Origin: Bacilli bacterium
GTDB lineage: Bacteria; Bacillota_I; Bacilli_A; RFN20; CAG-826
Direction of reading: 5' to 3'
Assembly (NCBI GenBank): GCA_024413875.1
Contig: JAKSVY010000001.1
Location: 1 to 47,317 of the forward strand
DNA length: 47,317 bases
The notes under the pieces were generated by a model. It ran no database searches. It was not told the DNA's origin and worked only from the letters and a program-made list of their open reading frames with translations. Below, piece by piece: positions 24,562 through 34,186 of this stretch; within the stretch, counting starts at the first letter, position 1, and every line of letters begins with the position of its first letter. The position numbers and the translations under genes were made by a program.

Positions 24562-26108
24562 TATTTGATACCTCCAATCTTGATAGTTGAAGAGAATGTA
24601 TCACCATTATCAAACTTATCTTCATTAATGAAGAACTTTGCTCCGTATTTGGCGAGACTAAATTCATCTCCTTCTCTGAAAAGGGAAGCATCAATTAACT
24701 TACCTCCATAAGAGAATGTGTTGACATTTGTTTGTTCAATTAATCTAATTTCATCGTAAAGATTATTAGTTAAATCGAAGTTGAAATAATAGTTATATGT
24801 ATCAAAATTTCTATTGTTTGTAATAGGGGTAACAAGTCTATTCCTTGTGTTGATAACTTGTCCATCGTATTCTTCAAGATTTAAATCTTCTTTAGAAACA
24901 TCAAGAACATATTTTCTGTTATCAATGTGATAAACCTTAACACCTTCTTCTTTGACATTGAATGATTCTCCGTAAGGTGATTCATAAATATCATGATAAT
25001 TTAATCCGTTAGTGGTGAAATCTTCTAAAAGCATATATTCATCAAATGGATCGAATTCATTATTAGAAATTGTTTGGTTATCAGATAACACAACAACGAA
25101 AGAATCCTCCTCTTTCATTGATTTGATATCAATAGAGGCATTGCCTTTTACAATATAAGGCTTGCTCCATCCTAAAAGCATCTTGGTATAAGCGTTATGA
25201 TCAATAACGTTCATATCCATCATATCGAGTTTACCGATAGGGTTATATGTAAAGTCATCTGAATAATAATCATTTAAACCTAAGAAGTGACCAGTTTCAT
25301 GAATGAATGTGTGCGCGTCAACTTTATCAACTCCATATCCTTCATACATAAAGTCATAAGATGCCCAACCAAAAAGGTTATGAACTGGCTTATCTAAATT
25401 AGGTGTTCCGCTTTGGTTTCCCCAAGCAGTGTATGCCCAATAGTTTTGATAATCAGTACGTGGACCTCCATTTGCGTAGTTTGGAGCAGAATAGATACAC
25501 CAAATGCCATCGATATATCCGTCCTTATCATTATCATATTTTGTTAAATCGATATAGAGTTCATCACTACACCATTTAACAGCAGAAGCGACAACGTCAT
25601 AAGTTTGATCAACATCGATTTCTGCAGCGTTTTTGTATTTTGTGTGAACAGCGACATCAAACCACTTAGTGACTTTACCTTTGATGTTTAATTTGTTGAA
25701 ACTTGATTTCTTATAGAAAGATGAAACGCTTTCAAAGACATCGTTTTCATCGGCAAAGAATGCCTTACCTAAGTCTTCAACAATTTTGTTTTTATCATCG
25801 ACCCCATCATGGTTAACATCGATTTTTTCATAACCAGGAAGAAGCATAGGGATGGCAAGAATATTTACATCACCAGTTGATGGTAAAACGTTTGTGTTAA
25901 ATAAACGCTTACTGCAAATCGAGTGTAAGCTTTCAGTTAAAACAACATCTTCAGGTTTAATTAATAAAGACTCGTTTGAGTTAGAAGTAACTTCGATATG
26001 TGCGCCTTTATCTTCAACTTCTAAGATAGAAGATGTGATAGAGTTGCTATTTGAAGCACATGACACTAAAGCGAATAAAGAGCCTAAAACTAATAATTGT
26101 TTTTTCAT
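24561..26108 (-). CDS. M6-like zinc metallopeptidase lipoprotein (second gene of operon)
   Basis: A 515-residue lipid-anchored secreted protease. Lipobox LVSC (C17). The zinc site is HETGHFLGLND: H270, E271, H274 and D280, the HExxHxxGxxD arrangement of the immune-inhibitor-A (M6) group. A calcium-loop-like DNDKDGYID (192-200) lies about 70 residues before it, and another (97-105) near the N-terminus. The fold start, 'LPSTGDVNILAIPMLLPG', is shared with the gene upstream, a clear paralogue. The start overlaps the previous stop (TAATG), with AAGGAGAT in the preceding codons. The family's usual C-terminal carbohydrate-binding domain is not visible. Targets are unknown; a role in cleaving surface or host proteins is inference. 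Confidence 0.85.
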   Translation of the reverse strand: MKKQLLVLGSLFALVSCASNSNSITSSILEVEDKGAHIEVTSNSNESLLIKPEDVVLTESLHSICSKRLFNTNVLPSTGDVNILAIPMLLPGYEKIDVNHDGVDDKNKIVEDLGKAFFADENDVFESVSSFYKKSSFNKLNIKGKVTKWFDVAVHTKYKNAAEIDVDQTYDVVASAVKWCSDELYIDLTKYDNDKDGYIDGIWCIYSAPNYANGGPRTDYQNYWAYTAWGNQSGTPNLDKPVHNLFGWASYDFMYEGYGVDKVDAHTFIHETGHFLGLNDYYSDDFTYNPIGKLDMMDMNVIDHNAYTKMLLGWSKPYIVKGNASIDIKSMKEEDSFVVVLSDNQTISNNEFDPFDEYMLLEDFTTNGLNYHDIYESPYGESFNVKEEGVKVYHIDNRKYVLDVSKEDLNLEEYDGQVINTRNRLVTPITNNRNFDTYNYYFNFDLTNNLYDEIRLIEQTNVNTFSYGGKLIDASLFREGDEFSLAKYGAKFFINEDKFDNGDTFSSTIKIGGIK

Positions 26109-27850
26109 TAGTAAATCTCCTTTAATGTAAGAACATCAATCTTAAATGGAAGTTCATTCCCAGAGTTGAATGTGTATTTAGCGTTGAAGAATTGATAACC
26201 AAAATTATCGATATCAAAACCGCTTGTTGTATTAGTGAATAATGATCTAGATGTCATAACGCCATCTTTATCAAATGTATTAATACCACTAGCCTCAACT
26301 AATCTAATTTGCTCAAAGAAGTCAAAATCTATAGGTAAGTTATAATCTGAATTCTCTGTTTTGGAGTTGCTAATAGGCATTAATAATGACTCATCATATG
26401 ATAAAGGATTTCCATCCCAAACATATCCTTTAGTGTAACTTAGTGTTGAACCACCTTCATAATTAACAACACGCACTTTAAAAATACGGCTATCAATATG
26501 ATAGATTCTTACACCAGTTTCACTGACACCATCAACGCTTTCATGAACAAATTTTCCATCTTTGCTACCAAAGACATCGATTGCGTTTAATCCATCTGGT
26601 GAATATAAATCGATCAATAAGTATTCACTGAAAGGATTGAATGAATATCTAAATTGGTCAATTGTGCCTTGAGAAATTTGTCTTTCAATCATACTTGAAA
26701 TTTCGTTGAAGTTATTAGGTACAACGATAACTCCATGATCACTTGATGTTGCTGTTGGAATTAAGATTTCAGATGAACCATAAACAACATATGGAGTGAC
26801 CCATCCTAAAAGAAGTTTTGAATATGAATCAAAATCTCCAACTTCGCCATCCATCATTGTGAATCCACCTGCTGGATGAGAAGATGAACTTGATGAAGAG
26901 ATATAATCTCTAAGCCCTAATAAATGTCCAGTTTCGTGAACAAATGAATGTGAATCTAATTTATCATTAGAAAAGTCTTCATCAATGATAAAATCATCAG
27001 CGTCTCTATTCGCATATGAAGAATACATCATATCGAAAGAAGCAACTGAATATCCGGATGTAGTAGGATTTTTAAGGTTTGGACTAGTAGTGTAGTCCCA
27101 ATTTGTAAATTTATAGAATGTTTGGTTATACGAATAATAATCAAATGTTTCAGGTGACTTACGGTAGTCAAAGTCCATTTGATTGATGACATTTAAATGG
27201 TCATAGACTAGCCAAACACCATCAATGTTGCCATCATTGTTTCTATCAAAATCTTTAAGATTAATATCTTGTGTTCTAACTGCCCATTCAACAGCCTTTG
27301 GCAAAATAATAGAGCCGAAAGTTCTATAGGCAATATATTTATCTGATTCAATACCGAGATGTTCCGTAATATCAAACCAATCAGTAACAACACCATCAAA
27401 GTTTAATTTTCCAAAACTTGATTGGTAATAATATTCTTTTAGTGATGGAGTAGCCATCTCATCACTATCAGTTGAGAAAAACATTGTCTCAATGTCGTGT
27501 TTTACTTTATCGGTTTTGTATTTTTCACTTCCAGGGATATGGACAGGAATAACTAAAAGATTTACATCGCCAACAGAAGGGCAAACGCTTTCTGTTTCGG
27601 CTAAAAGACCATTTAGGTCATTGTAGGTATACTTAATATCTACATTCTTAGGTGGAAGATATCTATTTTTAGATGTTGAATCATTACCTTTATGAATCTT
27701 AATAGTAGCAGTGCCATTATCCTCAGGAGTTAAATAAGTAACATTATCATTTGTTCCACTATTTGTAGTGGTGTTATTTGATGTATTTCCGTTACAAGAG
27801 CAAAGAAAACCTAATGCGATTAATGGAATAAATATGTTGCTATTTTTCAT
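26108..27850 (-). CDS. M6-like zinc metallopeptidase lipoprotein (first gene of operon)
   Basis: A 580-residue lipid-anchored secreted protease and first gene of the operon. Lipobox LCSC (C19), then an Asn/Thr tether. Zinc site HETGHLLGLRD (H305, E306, H309, D315). A calcium-loop-like DRNNDGNID lies at 202-210, followed by 'GVWLVYD' as in the paralogue ('GIWCIYS'). After the zinc site come 'HPAGGFTMMDGEVGDFDSYS' and 'LLGWVTPYVV', the M6-type region that carries the conserved Met. The two proteases align along most of their length but differ in loops, so they may have different substrates. AAGGGAG precedes the ATG by about 7 bases. Confidence 0.85.
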   Translation of the reverse strand: MKNSNIFIPLIALGFLCSCNGNTSNNTTTNSGTNDNVTYLTPEDNGTATIKIHKGNDSTSKNRYLPPKNVDIKYTYNDLNGLLAETESVCPSVGDVNLLVIPVHIPGSEKYKTDKVKHDIETMFFSTDSDEMATPSLKEYYYQSSFGKLNFDGVVTDWFDITEHLGIESDKYIAYRTFGSIILPKAVEWAVRTQDINLKDFDRNNDGNIDGVWLVYDHLNVINQMDFDYRKSPETFDYYSYNQTFYKFTNWDYTTSPNLKNPTTSGYSVASFDMMYSSYANRDADDFIIDEDFSNDKLDSHSFVHETGHLLGLRDYISSSSSSSHPAGGFTMMDGEVGDFDSYSKLLLGWVTPYVVYGSSEILIPTATSSDHGVIVVPNNFNEISSMIERQISQGTIDQFRYSFNPFSEYLLIDLYSPDGLNAIDVFGSKDGKFVHESVDGVSETGVRIYHIDSRIFKVRVVNYEGGSTLSYTKGYVWDGNPLSYDESLLMPISNSKTENSDYNLPIDFDFFEQIRLVEASGINTFDKDGVMTSRSLFTNTTSGFDIDNFGYQFFNAKYTFNSGNELPFKIDVLTLKEIY

Positions 27851-28083
27851 AATCGTTCTCCCTTCGATGAATGTCTCACTTCTATATAAAATATAGCAGG
27901 ACGCGAAAATGATACATTAAAACAATTCATAAATAAATAAGAAAATTTTGTTATAAATGTAACACTAATAAAATAAATCTAAAAGATTTAATTTAGAATA
28001 GAAAAATAAAACACTTTATTTTCTTGTTGAAAATTATTGGGTATTTTTCATATCATTATAAATATTTTTTAGGAGGGCACCCT
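27851..28083. promoter_or_regulatory. Divergent AT-rich control region
   Basis: The 233 bases between the metallopeptidase operon (minus) and a secreted protein gene (plus). Both genes must start here, but I cannot fix their -35/-10 boxes: several AT-rich candidates such as TATAAA near 28055 have weak partners. No hairpin or repeat stands out. Confidence 0.35.
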
Positions 28084-30552
28084 ATGAAAAGTAAATTATT
28101 ACTTACTCTCATCTCTGCGTCCGCAGTCGTTGCAGCAGCTGTTGCAATTGCACCAAAAAATGCCGTTGCATCTTTTGCTGAAGGTTGTGAACACGAAGGT
28201 AATCACTATGATGCAGTTGCTGCTACATCAACATCAGCTGGTAACAAAGAATTCTGGGCTTGTTGCGTATGTCACGAGCAATTCATTACCGAACCATCAA
28301 AAGGTACTTGGACTGACCAAGGTGCTTATGATGGTGAACTTTCATCATCTCACATTGCTTATGTTGCACCTATTACAGCATCAGAAAAAGGATCGTTTGC
28401 AAATGTCTATAACTTAATGCCAGGTGTTATCTCAAGCATTAATGTTGCTGCTGGCGATGAATTCGATGTTGGACAAACAGTTACAATCTCAGTCGAAACT
28501 TCAATTGATTATTATCCTGCATCTTATTACACAATCCAAGTTGATAACCAATTCTTAGAATTGAGTGGTGGATTTGGATCACCTATCGTCGCTAATTATG
28601 TTATGAGCGAAGGTGAACACTCACTTGCAGTATTCCATTCTGATGCTGCTCAATATTCAGATGGATACAATGTCCACATCATGAATACTCCAAGCCACGC
28701 TAGATACTTTGGTATTGACCCATCACAAAAATATGCTTACATCGATTTAATTATCGCAAGAGATCCAGGAGCATCAGTTGGACTTGAATACTCATTAAAT
28801 GGCGTTGATGGTTGGACAAATGCATCATTAAGTTATTCAGATAACATTGCACACTTCACACATTCATTAATGAACTACTATTCTGATGTTTATGTAAGAT
28901 TTATTGAAACTGGCGATGTTGCTACAGCTCACACAGTTACATTCGTAAATGCAAGCGAAGTCGTTCACTATGAAGGTGAATTTACAACACGCCAAGCATA
29001 TCCAGGAGATACAATCGCATACTATAATGTTCACTCAACAAACGCAGAAAAAGGTATCACAAATATCTCAATCTCAGGTGCTTCAGATGCGAACGTATAT
29101 TCTGATTTCTCTGGCTTCTACTTCACAATGCCAAATGCAGATGTAGTTGTTACATTCACACTTGGTTCATTAGTTACTTATACGGTTGAAGATAATCCAG
29201 GAGTTGGTTCTTACACAATCACAGAATCACTTTATAGTTATGAACACTTAACCGGTTTAAAAGCTGGTTCTGCTTATTACATTAAGGCTGTTGCAAATTC
29301 AGGTTATCAAGTAACAGGCGTTAACCTCAATGGCAACCCACTTACATCTGGTAATGACTATGGTACAACTTACTATGCATTCACTTGTCCATCTACAAAC
29401 TTCACAATCGAATTTGTAACAAGTGTTGTCTATTCAGTAAGTTACGATACATCAGTCACTGGTGGTAGCATGTCATTTACAAACGCAGCTGGTTATAGCG
29501 GTTCACAATTCGCTCCAGGAACAAGAGTTAATATCAATATTTCAGTTTCTGCTGGATACACATTAAATTCACTTTCAGCCCGTGGTCATAGTGAACTTGT
29601 TATCTCAAAAGATTCTGACACAACTGCACACTTCACAATGCCAGCATATGATGTTGTTATTGTTCCATCTTACACAAGATCATCAGGCATTACTCTTGAA
29701 GTTCGTTATACAGATGAAAGAATTTCATCAGCTTCAATCTCTGGATATTCATACCCAGATAACTACGAAGTAAGCGGAAATGGTAATTCAACAACATTCC
29801 CAACAGGTGTTTCATTATCATTGTCAGTTACAGTTGCACAAGTTTATTCAAATCTTGATGCGTATGCTCGTGTATATTTATCAAATGGAACATACACCGA
29901 ATACAAATCAACATATTTCAGTGAATACTCAATGCAATATAGTTTCCAATCAGTTGATATTAAGTCTAATATGACTTATGTGGAATTCTATCTCGCTCCA
30001 AAGGCTGCTCTTCCAGTAACAGTTAATGTCCAAAGTGGTGTTACTGTAAGTTACACAGTTGATGGGTCAGTTGTTTCTACACTAGAAGGAAACCTCTTTG
30101 AAAACAGCACATTCTTAGTTGAAGTAACTTCTGAAGTTCCAAGTGGCTATGTTGCAAAGGTTTCTGCAAAGGCTATGACATCATATGGATATGAAACTGA
30201 ATTATCTAACTATGGCTATGGATTTAACGTTCCAAGTGGCGCTACATCAGTAACAGTTACAGTTTCAGTTGTTGAGGCATATTCATATAGAGTTGTTAAC
30301 CCTAACTATATCGGTTCAGTCTACGTATATGGTCCAGGCTATTCAACAATCTCAACACTTAACGATGGATATATCACAACAGATATTTCTACAATCAGCA
30401 TTTGCTTCTATGGTTCATATGATCCATGCCACTTCACAGTAACTTGTGGTGGAACAATCGTTAAGGATGAAGATGTTGATTCTTACGGTTCAATTAGCTA
30501 TTTCGATGTCGATGTAACTGGTGATATTGTAATCACTATTACAAAACGCTAA
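28084..30552 (+). CDS. Large secreted repeat protein with Cys/His N-terminal module (copy 1)
   Basis: An 822-residue exported protein. The signal peptide is about 31 residues, with a hydrophobic Ala/Val core and likely cleavage after AVA. Residues 35-80 hold a Cys/His module, 'CEHEGNHYDAVAATSTSAGN' followed by 'EFWACCVCHEQF', resembling a motif common on gut-bacterial surface proteins ('..YW.C..CGKYF'). Downstream are beta-domains closing with 'FTMPNADVVVTF', 'FTCPSTNFTIEF' and FTMPAYDVVIV, a signature of InlB-B-like/Flg_new repeats. No LPXTG sorting signal or transmembrane anchor is seen at the C-terminus. AGGAGGG lies 7 bases before ATG 28084; a longer in-frame TTG start lacks a ribosome site. 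The next gene is a paralogue. Confidence 0.82.
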   Translation: MKSKLLLTLISASAVVAAAVAIAPKNAVASFAEGCEHEGNHYDAVAATSTSAGNKEFWACCVCHEQFITEPSKGTWTDQGAYDGELSSSHIAYVAPITASEKGSFANVYNLMPGVISSINVAAGDEFDVGQTVTISVETSIDYYPASYYTIQVDNQFLELSGGFGSPIVANYVMSEGEHSLAVFHSDAAQYSDGYNVHIMNTPSHARYFGIDPSQKYAYIDLIIARDPGASVGLEYSLNGVDGWTNASLSYSDNIAHFTHSLMNYYSDVYVRFIETGDVATAHTVTFVNASEVVHYEGEFTTRQAYPGDTIAYYNVHSTNAEKGITNISISGASDANVYSDFSGFYFTMPNADVVVTFTLGSLVTYTVEDNPGVGSYTITESLYSYEHLTGLKAGSAYYIKAVANSGYQVTGVNLNGNPLTSGNDYGTTYYAFTCPSTNFTIEFVTSVVYSVSYDTSVTGGSMSFTNAAGYSGSQFAPGTRVNINISVSAGYTLNSLSARGHSELVISKDSDTTAHFTMPAYDVVIVPSYTRSSGITLEVRYTDERISSASISGYSYPDNYEVSGNGNSTTFPTGVSLSLSVTVAQVYSNLDAYARVYLSNGTYTEYKSTYFSEYSMQYSFQSVDIKSNMTYVEFYLAPKAALPVTVNVQSGVTVSYTVDGSVVSTLEGNLFENSTFLVEVTSEVPSGYVAKVSAKAMTSYGYETELSNYGYGFNVPSGATSVTVTVSVVEAYSYRVVNPNYIGSVYVYGPGYSTISTLNDGYITTDISTISICFYGSYDPCHFTVTCGGTIVKDEDVDSYGSISYFDVDVTGDIVITITKR
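28159..28311 (+). repeat. Near-identical 153-bp module (copy 1)
   Basis: Matches 30760-30912 base for base except four positions (about 97% identity), while the rest of the two genes has diverged widely. Confidence 0.85.
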
Positions 30553-30569
30553 TTGACTAACTAAAAATT

Positions 30570-30597
30570 AAAGGGGTGATATGAATATCACTCCTTT
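30570..30597 (+). terminator. Terminator after secreted repeat protein 1
   Basis: A long stem AAAGGGGTGATAT (30570-30582) with ATATCACTCCTTT (30585-30597), one G-T pair, followed by T's. Confidence 0.8.
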
Positions 30598-30681
30598 TTA
30601 AATAAAATAAAAAGATTAATTGTATTAAAAAGAAAAAAAGAATACCATTTATTATATTTTTTAGAAACCGGGGGATTTAAT

Positions 30682-32643
30682 ATGAAGAAGAAATTATTAA
30701 TCGCAATATTAACCACATCAACAGTAGCTGTTGCCCTTGCATTAGCTGCTACACCAAACAATGCCGTTACATCTTTTGCTGAAGGTTGTGAACACGAAGG
30801 TAATCACTATGATGCAGTCGCTGCTACATCAACATCAGCTGGTAACAAAGAATTTTGGGCTTGTTGCGTATGTCATGAGCAATTCATTACCGAACCATCA
30901 AAAGGTACTTGGGAAGACAAAGGTGCGTATACTGGTGTATTAGCTCCATCACATGTTGCTTATGTTGCTCCAGTTAAATTACAAGGAACATTTATTCAAG
31001 TTGCAAATGCTTCAAGCGAATATATTGACTCAATCGATATTGTTGAAGGTTCAACATATAATGTTGGAGAAACGGTTCGCATTAGACTTGTTCCAAAAAC
31101 ACTTTATAGTGGTGTTGAAAATATTTCTAAGTTCTATCTTGATGTTGATGGCGTTCGTCAAACACTCGTATCAGCATCTGGTGCATTCTCAGTCGATTAT
31201 GTTGTCACTGAAGGTGAACACAGAATTGTTGGTGGATACTTATCTTCTTCATCAGGATCTAGCTACACACTTACAGTTACAGATTCTGAACACATTTCTA
31301 TCCATGGTGTTACATCAGGAAATAAATACACTAACGTCGCATTAGATGTTGTTAGAATTCCTGGATATAGAGCTACATTCCAATATTCAACAAATGGTGG
31401 TTCATCTTGGACAACAGCAATATTATCTTTCACAAATAACGTTGCACACTGGGAAAGAAGCGGATTAACTTCTAATTTGGCTGTTAGAGTTACTGAAACT
31501 TATGTTGGTGCATACACATTATCATTTGCTGGTGGAAGTGACGTAAAACATAATGGTGGCACATTCGCTAATAGACTTGCTACTGCTGGTGATTCATTTG
31601 TATTCGAAAATGTTGAATCAATTAGTCCAACTAAATATGTTTCAGGTGCTACATCTAGTGATGTTTCTGTATCATTTACAACTTCATACAATATTTCGTC
31701 ACTTAAGTTCACAATGCCAAGCAAAAATGTTACTGTTACATTCAATTTTGCAAATTATGTTACATATACAGTAAATTCAACTGCTGGCGCTCTTGATAGC
31801 TACGCTATCGTTGATAACCCAAATAATTCAAATTCTGTTGTGGGTTTAAGAGCAGGACAAACATATTATTTCCGTGCAACTGTTAATGATGGCTACTCTT
31901 TAGCAGGTATTAAGATTAATAATGGAGAACTCTTAACACCAAATATGGAACTCAACAACGCTGTTGAATTTACATGCCCAACATCTAACTTTACAATCGA
32001 AGTTGTAACTAATGAATCATACACTGTTAATGTTAACTACTATGAAGGTTGGAATGAAACACATGGATCAGTTTCAATTATGGATTACTATTCAGGAGTC
32101 CACACAAATGAATTTAAACCAGGAGATTGGGTAAAGGTAGTCTTCTACCCATCAACATCAAATGGTTATGAATTAGACTATTCATCGGTTTCTGCTACTG
32201 GTGCATCAATGTCATTCTACGACACTAATACATATGTGTTCCAAATGCCAAGTAACAACGTTACTATCTCATTTAGATTCAATTCAACATCAGCACCAGA
32301 TGTAAATCCTGGTGATGCTGCTGAAGTTCCAAGCACAATGACAGGCAACTGGATTGATGTCTTTGGAGAATATGTTGGATTTAATATTACAAGTGATAAC
32401 TGTGCTGTTACTCCAAATGGTGGATCAACAATTAACTGTGCATTCACAGGCACATATGGTGGTGACTGGGTCTACAACAGAAAGTCTGTTAGATTCGCAA
32501 GTGCTGATGAAAGCTTAGTAATCGATGTCTCTCTTGACTACTCTGGTTCAGGTGTTGAAGTATATTCAATCACTGATACAAATAATGTAATCAAAGCTGC
32601 TGTTGATAACTTCTATGGTTACATCCCTTGCAGAAGACCATAA
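30682..32643 (+). CDS. Secreted repeat protein with Cys/His N-terminal module (copy 2)
   Basis: A 653-residue paralogue of the preceding gene. It has a signal peptide of about 33 residues with cleavage likely near 'NNAVTSFAEG', then the same Cys/His module, almost identical in DNA as well as protein. Beta-domains follow, with closing motifs 'FTMPSKNVTVTF', 'FTCPTSNFTIEV' and 'FQMPSNNVTISF'. The last 110 residues, from about PDVNPGDAAEVP, form a distinct domain with 'GTYGGDWVYNRKSVRF' and two or three Cys, absent from copy 1. The ribosome site is GGGGGA, 6 bases before the ATG. It probably sits on or leaves the cell surface; no anchor is visible. The ligand is unknown. Confidence 0.82.
   Translation: MKKKLLIAILTTSTVAVALALAATPNNAVTSFAEGCEHEGNHYDAVAATSTSAGNKEFWACCVCHEQFITEPSKGTWEDKGAYTGVLAPSHVAYVAPVKLQGTFIQVANASSEYIDSIDIVEGSTYNVGETVRIRLVPKTLYSGVENISKFYLDVDGVRQTLVSASGAFSVDYVVTEGEHRIVGGYLSSSSGSSYTLTVTDSEHISIHGVTSGNKYTNVALDVVRIPGYRATFQYSTNGGSSWTTAILSFTNNVAHWERSGLTSNLAVRVTETYVGAYTLSFAGGSDVKHNGGTFANRLATAGDSFVFENVESISPTKYVSGATSSDVSVSFTTSYNISSLKFTMPSKNVTVTFNFANYVTYTVNSTAGALDSYAIVDNPNNSNSVVGLRAGQTYYFRATVNDGYSLAGIKINNGELLTPNMELNNAVEFTCPTSNFTIEVVTNESYTVNVNYYEGWNETHGSVSIMDYYSGVHTNEFKPGDWVKVVFYPSTSNGYELDYSSVSATGASMSFYDTNTYVFQMPSNNVTISFRFNSTSAPDVNPGDAAEVPSTMTGNWIDVFGEYVGFNITSDNCAVTPNGGSTINCAFTGTYGGDWVYNRKSVRFASADESLVIDVSLDYSGSGVEVYSITDTNNVIKAAVDNFYGYIPCRRP
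30760..30912 (+). repeat. Near-identical 153-bp module (copy 2)
   Basis: Second copy of the block at 28159-28311 (offset 2601 bases), with four mismatches, three of them silent. Confidence 0.85.
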
Positions 32644-32665
32644 TTATTAACTAGTTAATAACAAG

Positions 32666-32695
32666 AAAAGGTGCCTCTTAATTGAGACACCTTTT
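32666..32695 (+). terminator. Terminator after secreted repeat protein 2
   Basis: Stem AAAAGGTGCCTC (32666-32677) with GAGACACCTTTT (32684-32695), one mismatch and a 6-base loop. Confidence 0.8.
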
Positions 32696-32780
32696 GCATT
32701 ATGTTTCAGGAACTTGATTCTTTCATAAAACTATAAAGGAAAGATAAATGATTATGCTCCCTCAAGAGCAATTTCAATTA

Positions 32781-32808
32781 TTGTGAATATTTTATTTAGT
32801 TTTATAAT
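32781..32808 (+). promoter_or_regulatory. Promoter of the MFS gene
   Basis: TTGTGA (32781-32786), a 16-base spacer and TATAAT (32803-32808), 19 bases before the ATG. Confidence 0.6.
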
Positions 32809-32827
32809 TTAATTAGAGGTATTTATT

Positions 32828-34147
32828 ATGAATACAAATAAAACAAAACTCGGTGGGCGTATTTGGACATCACTAATAATATTTGGCTTAGTTGGTCAAG
32901 TTGCTTGGATTGTTGAAAATATGTATTTTGCTAAATTCGCTCAAGACATATTTGTAAGTAATGGTAATGTAGCCTATATCGCTACAACATTAATGGTAAT
33001 CTTGTCTGCTATTGCGGCTACAGCAACAACAATCTTTGCTGGAGCATGGTCAGATAGAGTATCAAAAAGAAAACCATTTATCGCATTTGGTTATATTGCA
33101 TGGGGTTTAACAATTGCCTTATTTGCATTAATCCCATTAACTCCAACTGCAAAAAATATCGCACTTATTGTGTCTCTTTTGGTTATCTTTGACTGTGTTA
33201 TGACTTTTGCTGGTTCTACCGCAAATGATGCAGCATTTAATGCTTGGGTAGCGGATAATACGGATCAAAGTAATAGAGGACTTGTTAATTCAATCTTATC
33301 TGTTTTCCCATTAATCGCTGTCGTTATTGTTATGATTGGCTTAGGTGGAATTTATGATAGTAATAAAAGATTATTCTTTATTGTATTAGGCGCAATTCCA
33401 TTATTAACAGGCGTTATCGCATTATTCCTTCTTAAAGATTCTAAGAATGTTATGCAAAGAGAAGAAACAACTAGATCGTTTAAAGAAGTTTTCTATGGCT
33501 TTAGACCAACCATTATTAAAGAAAATAAGATGATGTATGTTGCTTTAGCATTCATGGCCTTAATTGGTATCGCTCAACAAACATTCTTTTCGTATTTAAT
33601 TAACTTCTTAATTATTACCTTAGGATTAGGCGATTCTGGCTTTATTATTCCAATGGCAGTCATCATCGTAGGGTCTGGTGTAGTAACTGCGCTGTGTGGC
33701 GTTTTATTTGATAAATTAGGTAGAAAACATTTCTATATCCCACTTGTTATTGTTACTGTTTTAGGAATCATTTCATTCTTCTTCCTTAAGTTTATGATGG
33801 ATGGTGGAAAGATTAACACATTAGGCACAGTTGTTATGTATATTGGTGGAGTGTTAATGATGGGTGGAATTTTATCTCTTAACGCTGCGTTATCAGCAAC
33901 ATTCCAAGACTATATTCCTAAAGGAAAAGAAGGCAGTTTCCAAGGTGTTAGAATGACATTCATGGTTCTTCTTCCTATGATTATTGGACCAATCATTTCT
34001 CTTATCATTGGATATGATGCAATGGGCATTGGAGACTTCACCCCATCATTCTATATGTTTATTGCTGCTGCAGTAGTTGCAGCTTTAGCAATTATCCCAG
34101 CAATATTTGTAAGAAAAGACGCTGATAGATTAGCTGGTAAGGAATAA
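32828..34147 (+). CDS. MFS transporter (SLC45/GPH-like)
   Basis: A 439-residue, probably twelve-helix transporter of the inner membrane. The N-terminus 'LGGRIWTSLIIFGLVGQVAW' with 'VENMYFAKFAQDIF' is typical of a clostridial MFS group related to sugar symporters. The loop 2-3 signature appears as 'GAWSDRVSKRKPFIAFGY', the counterpart of GxxxDRxGRR. A second-half copy reads 'GVLFDKLGRKHFYIP'. The length is normal. GAGGT lies about 9 bases upstream of the ATG, and the gene has its own promoter. The substrate is not evident; no sugar hydrolase or regulator is adjacent. Confidence 0.87.
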   Translation: MNTNKTKLGGRIWTSLIIFGLVGQVAWIVENMYFAKFAQDIFVSNGNVAYIATTLMVILSAIAATATTIFAGAWSDRVSKRKPFIAFGYIAWGLTIALFALIPLTPTAKNIALIVSLLVIFDCVMTFAGSTANDAAFNAWVADNTDQSNRGLVNSILSVFPLIAVVIVMIGLGGIYDSNKRLFFIVLGAIPLLTGVIALFLLKDSKNVMQREETTRSFKEVFYGFRPTIIKENKMMYVALAFMALIGIAQQTFFSYLINFLIITLGLGDSGFIIPMAVIIVGSGVVTALCGVLFDKLGRKHFYIPLVIVTVLGIISFFFLKFMMDGGKINTLGTVVMYIGGVLMMGGILSLNAALSATFQDYIPKGKEGSFQGVRMTFMVLLPMIIGPIISLIIGYDAMGIGDFTPSFYMFIAAAVVAALAIIPAIFVRKDADRLAGKE

Positions 34148-34152
34148 ACTCC

Positions 34153-34175
34153 ATTATTGCATTTATTGAAATAAT
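34153..34175 (+). terminator. Weak terminator after the MFS gene
   Basis: A short AT-only stem, ATTATT (34153-34158) with AATAAT (34170-34175), followed by a run of seven T at 34179-34185. Confidence 0.4.
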
Positions 34176-34186
34176 AGATTTTTTTG

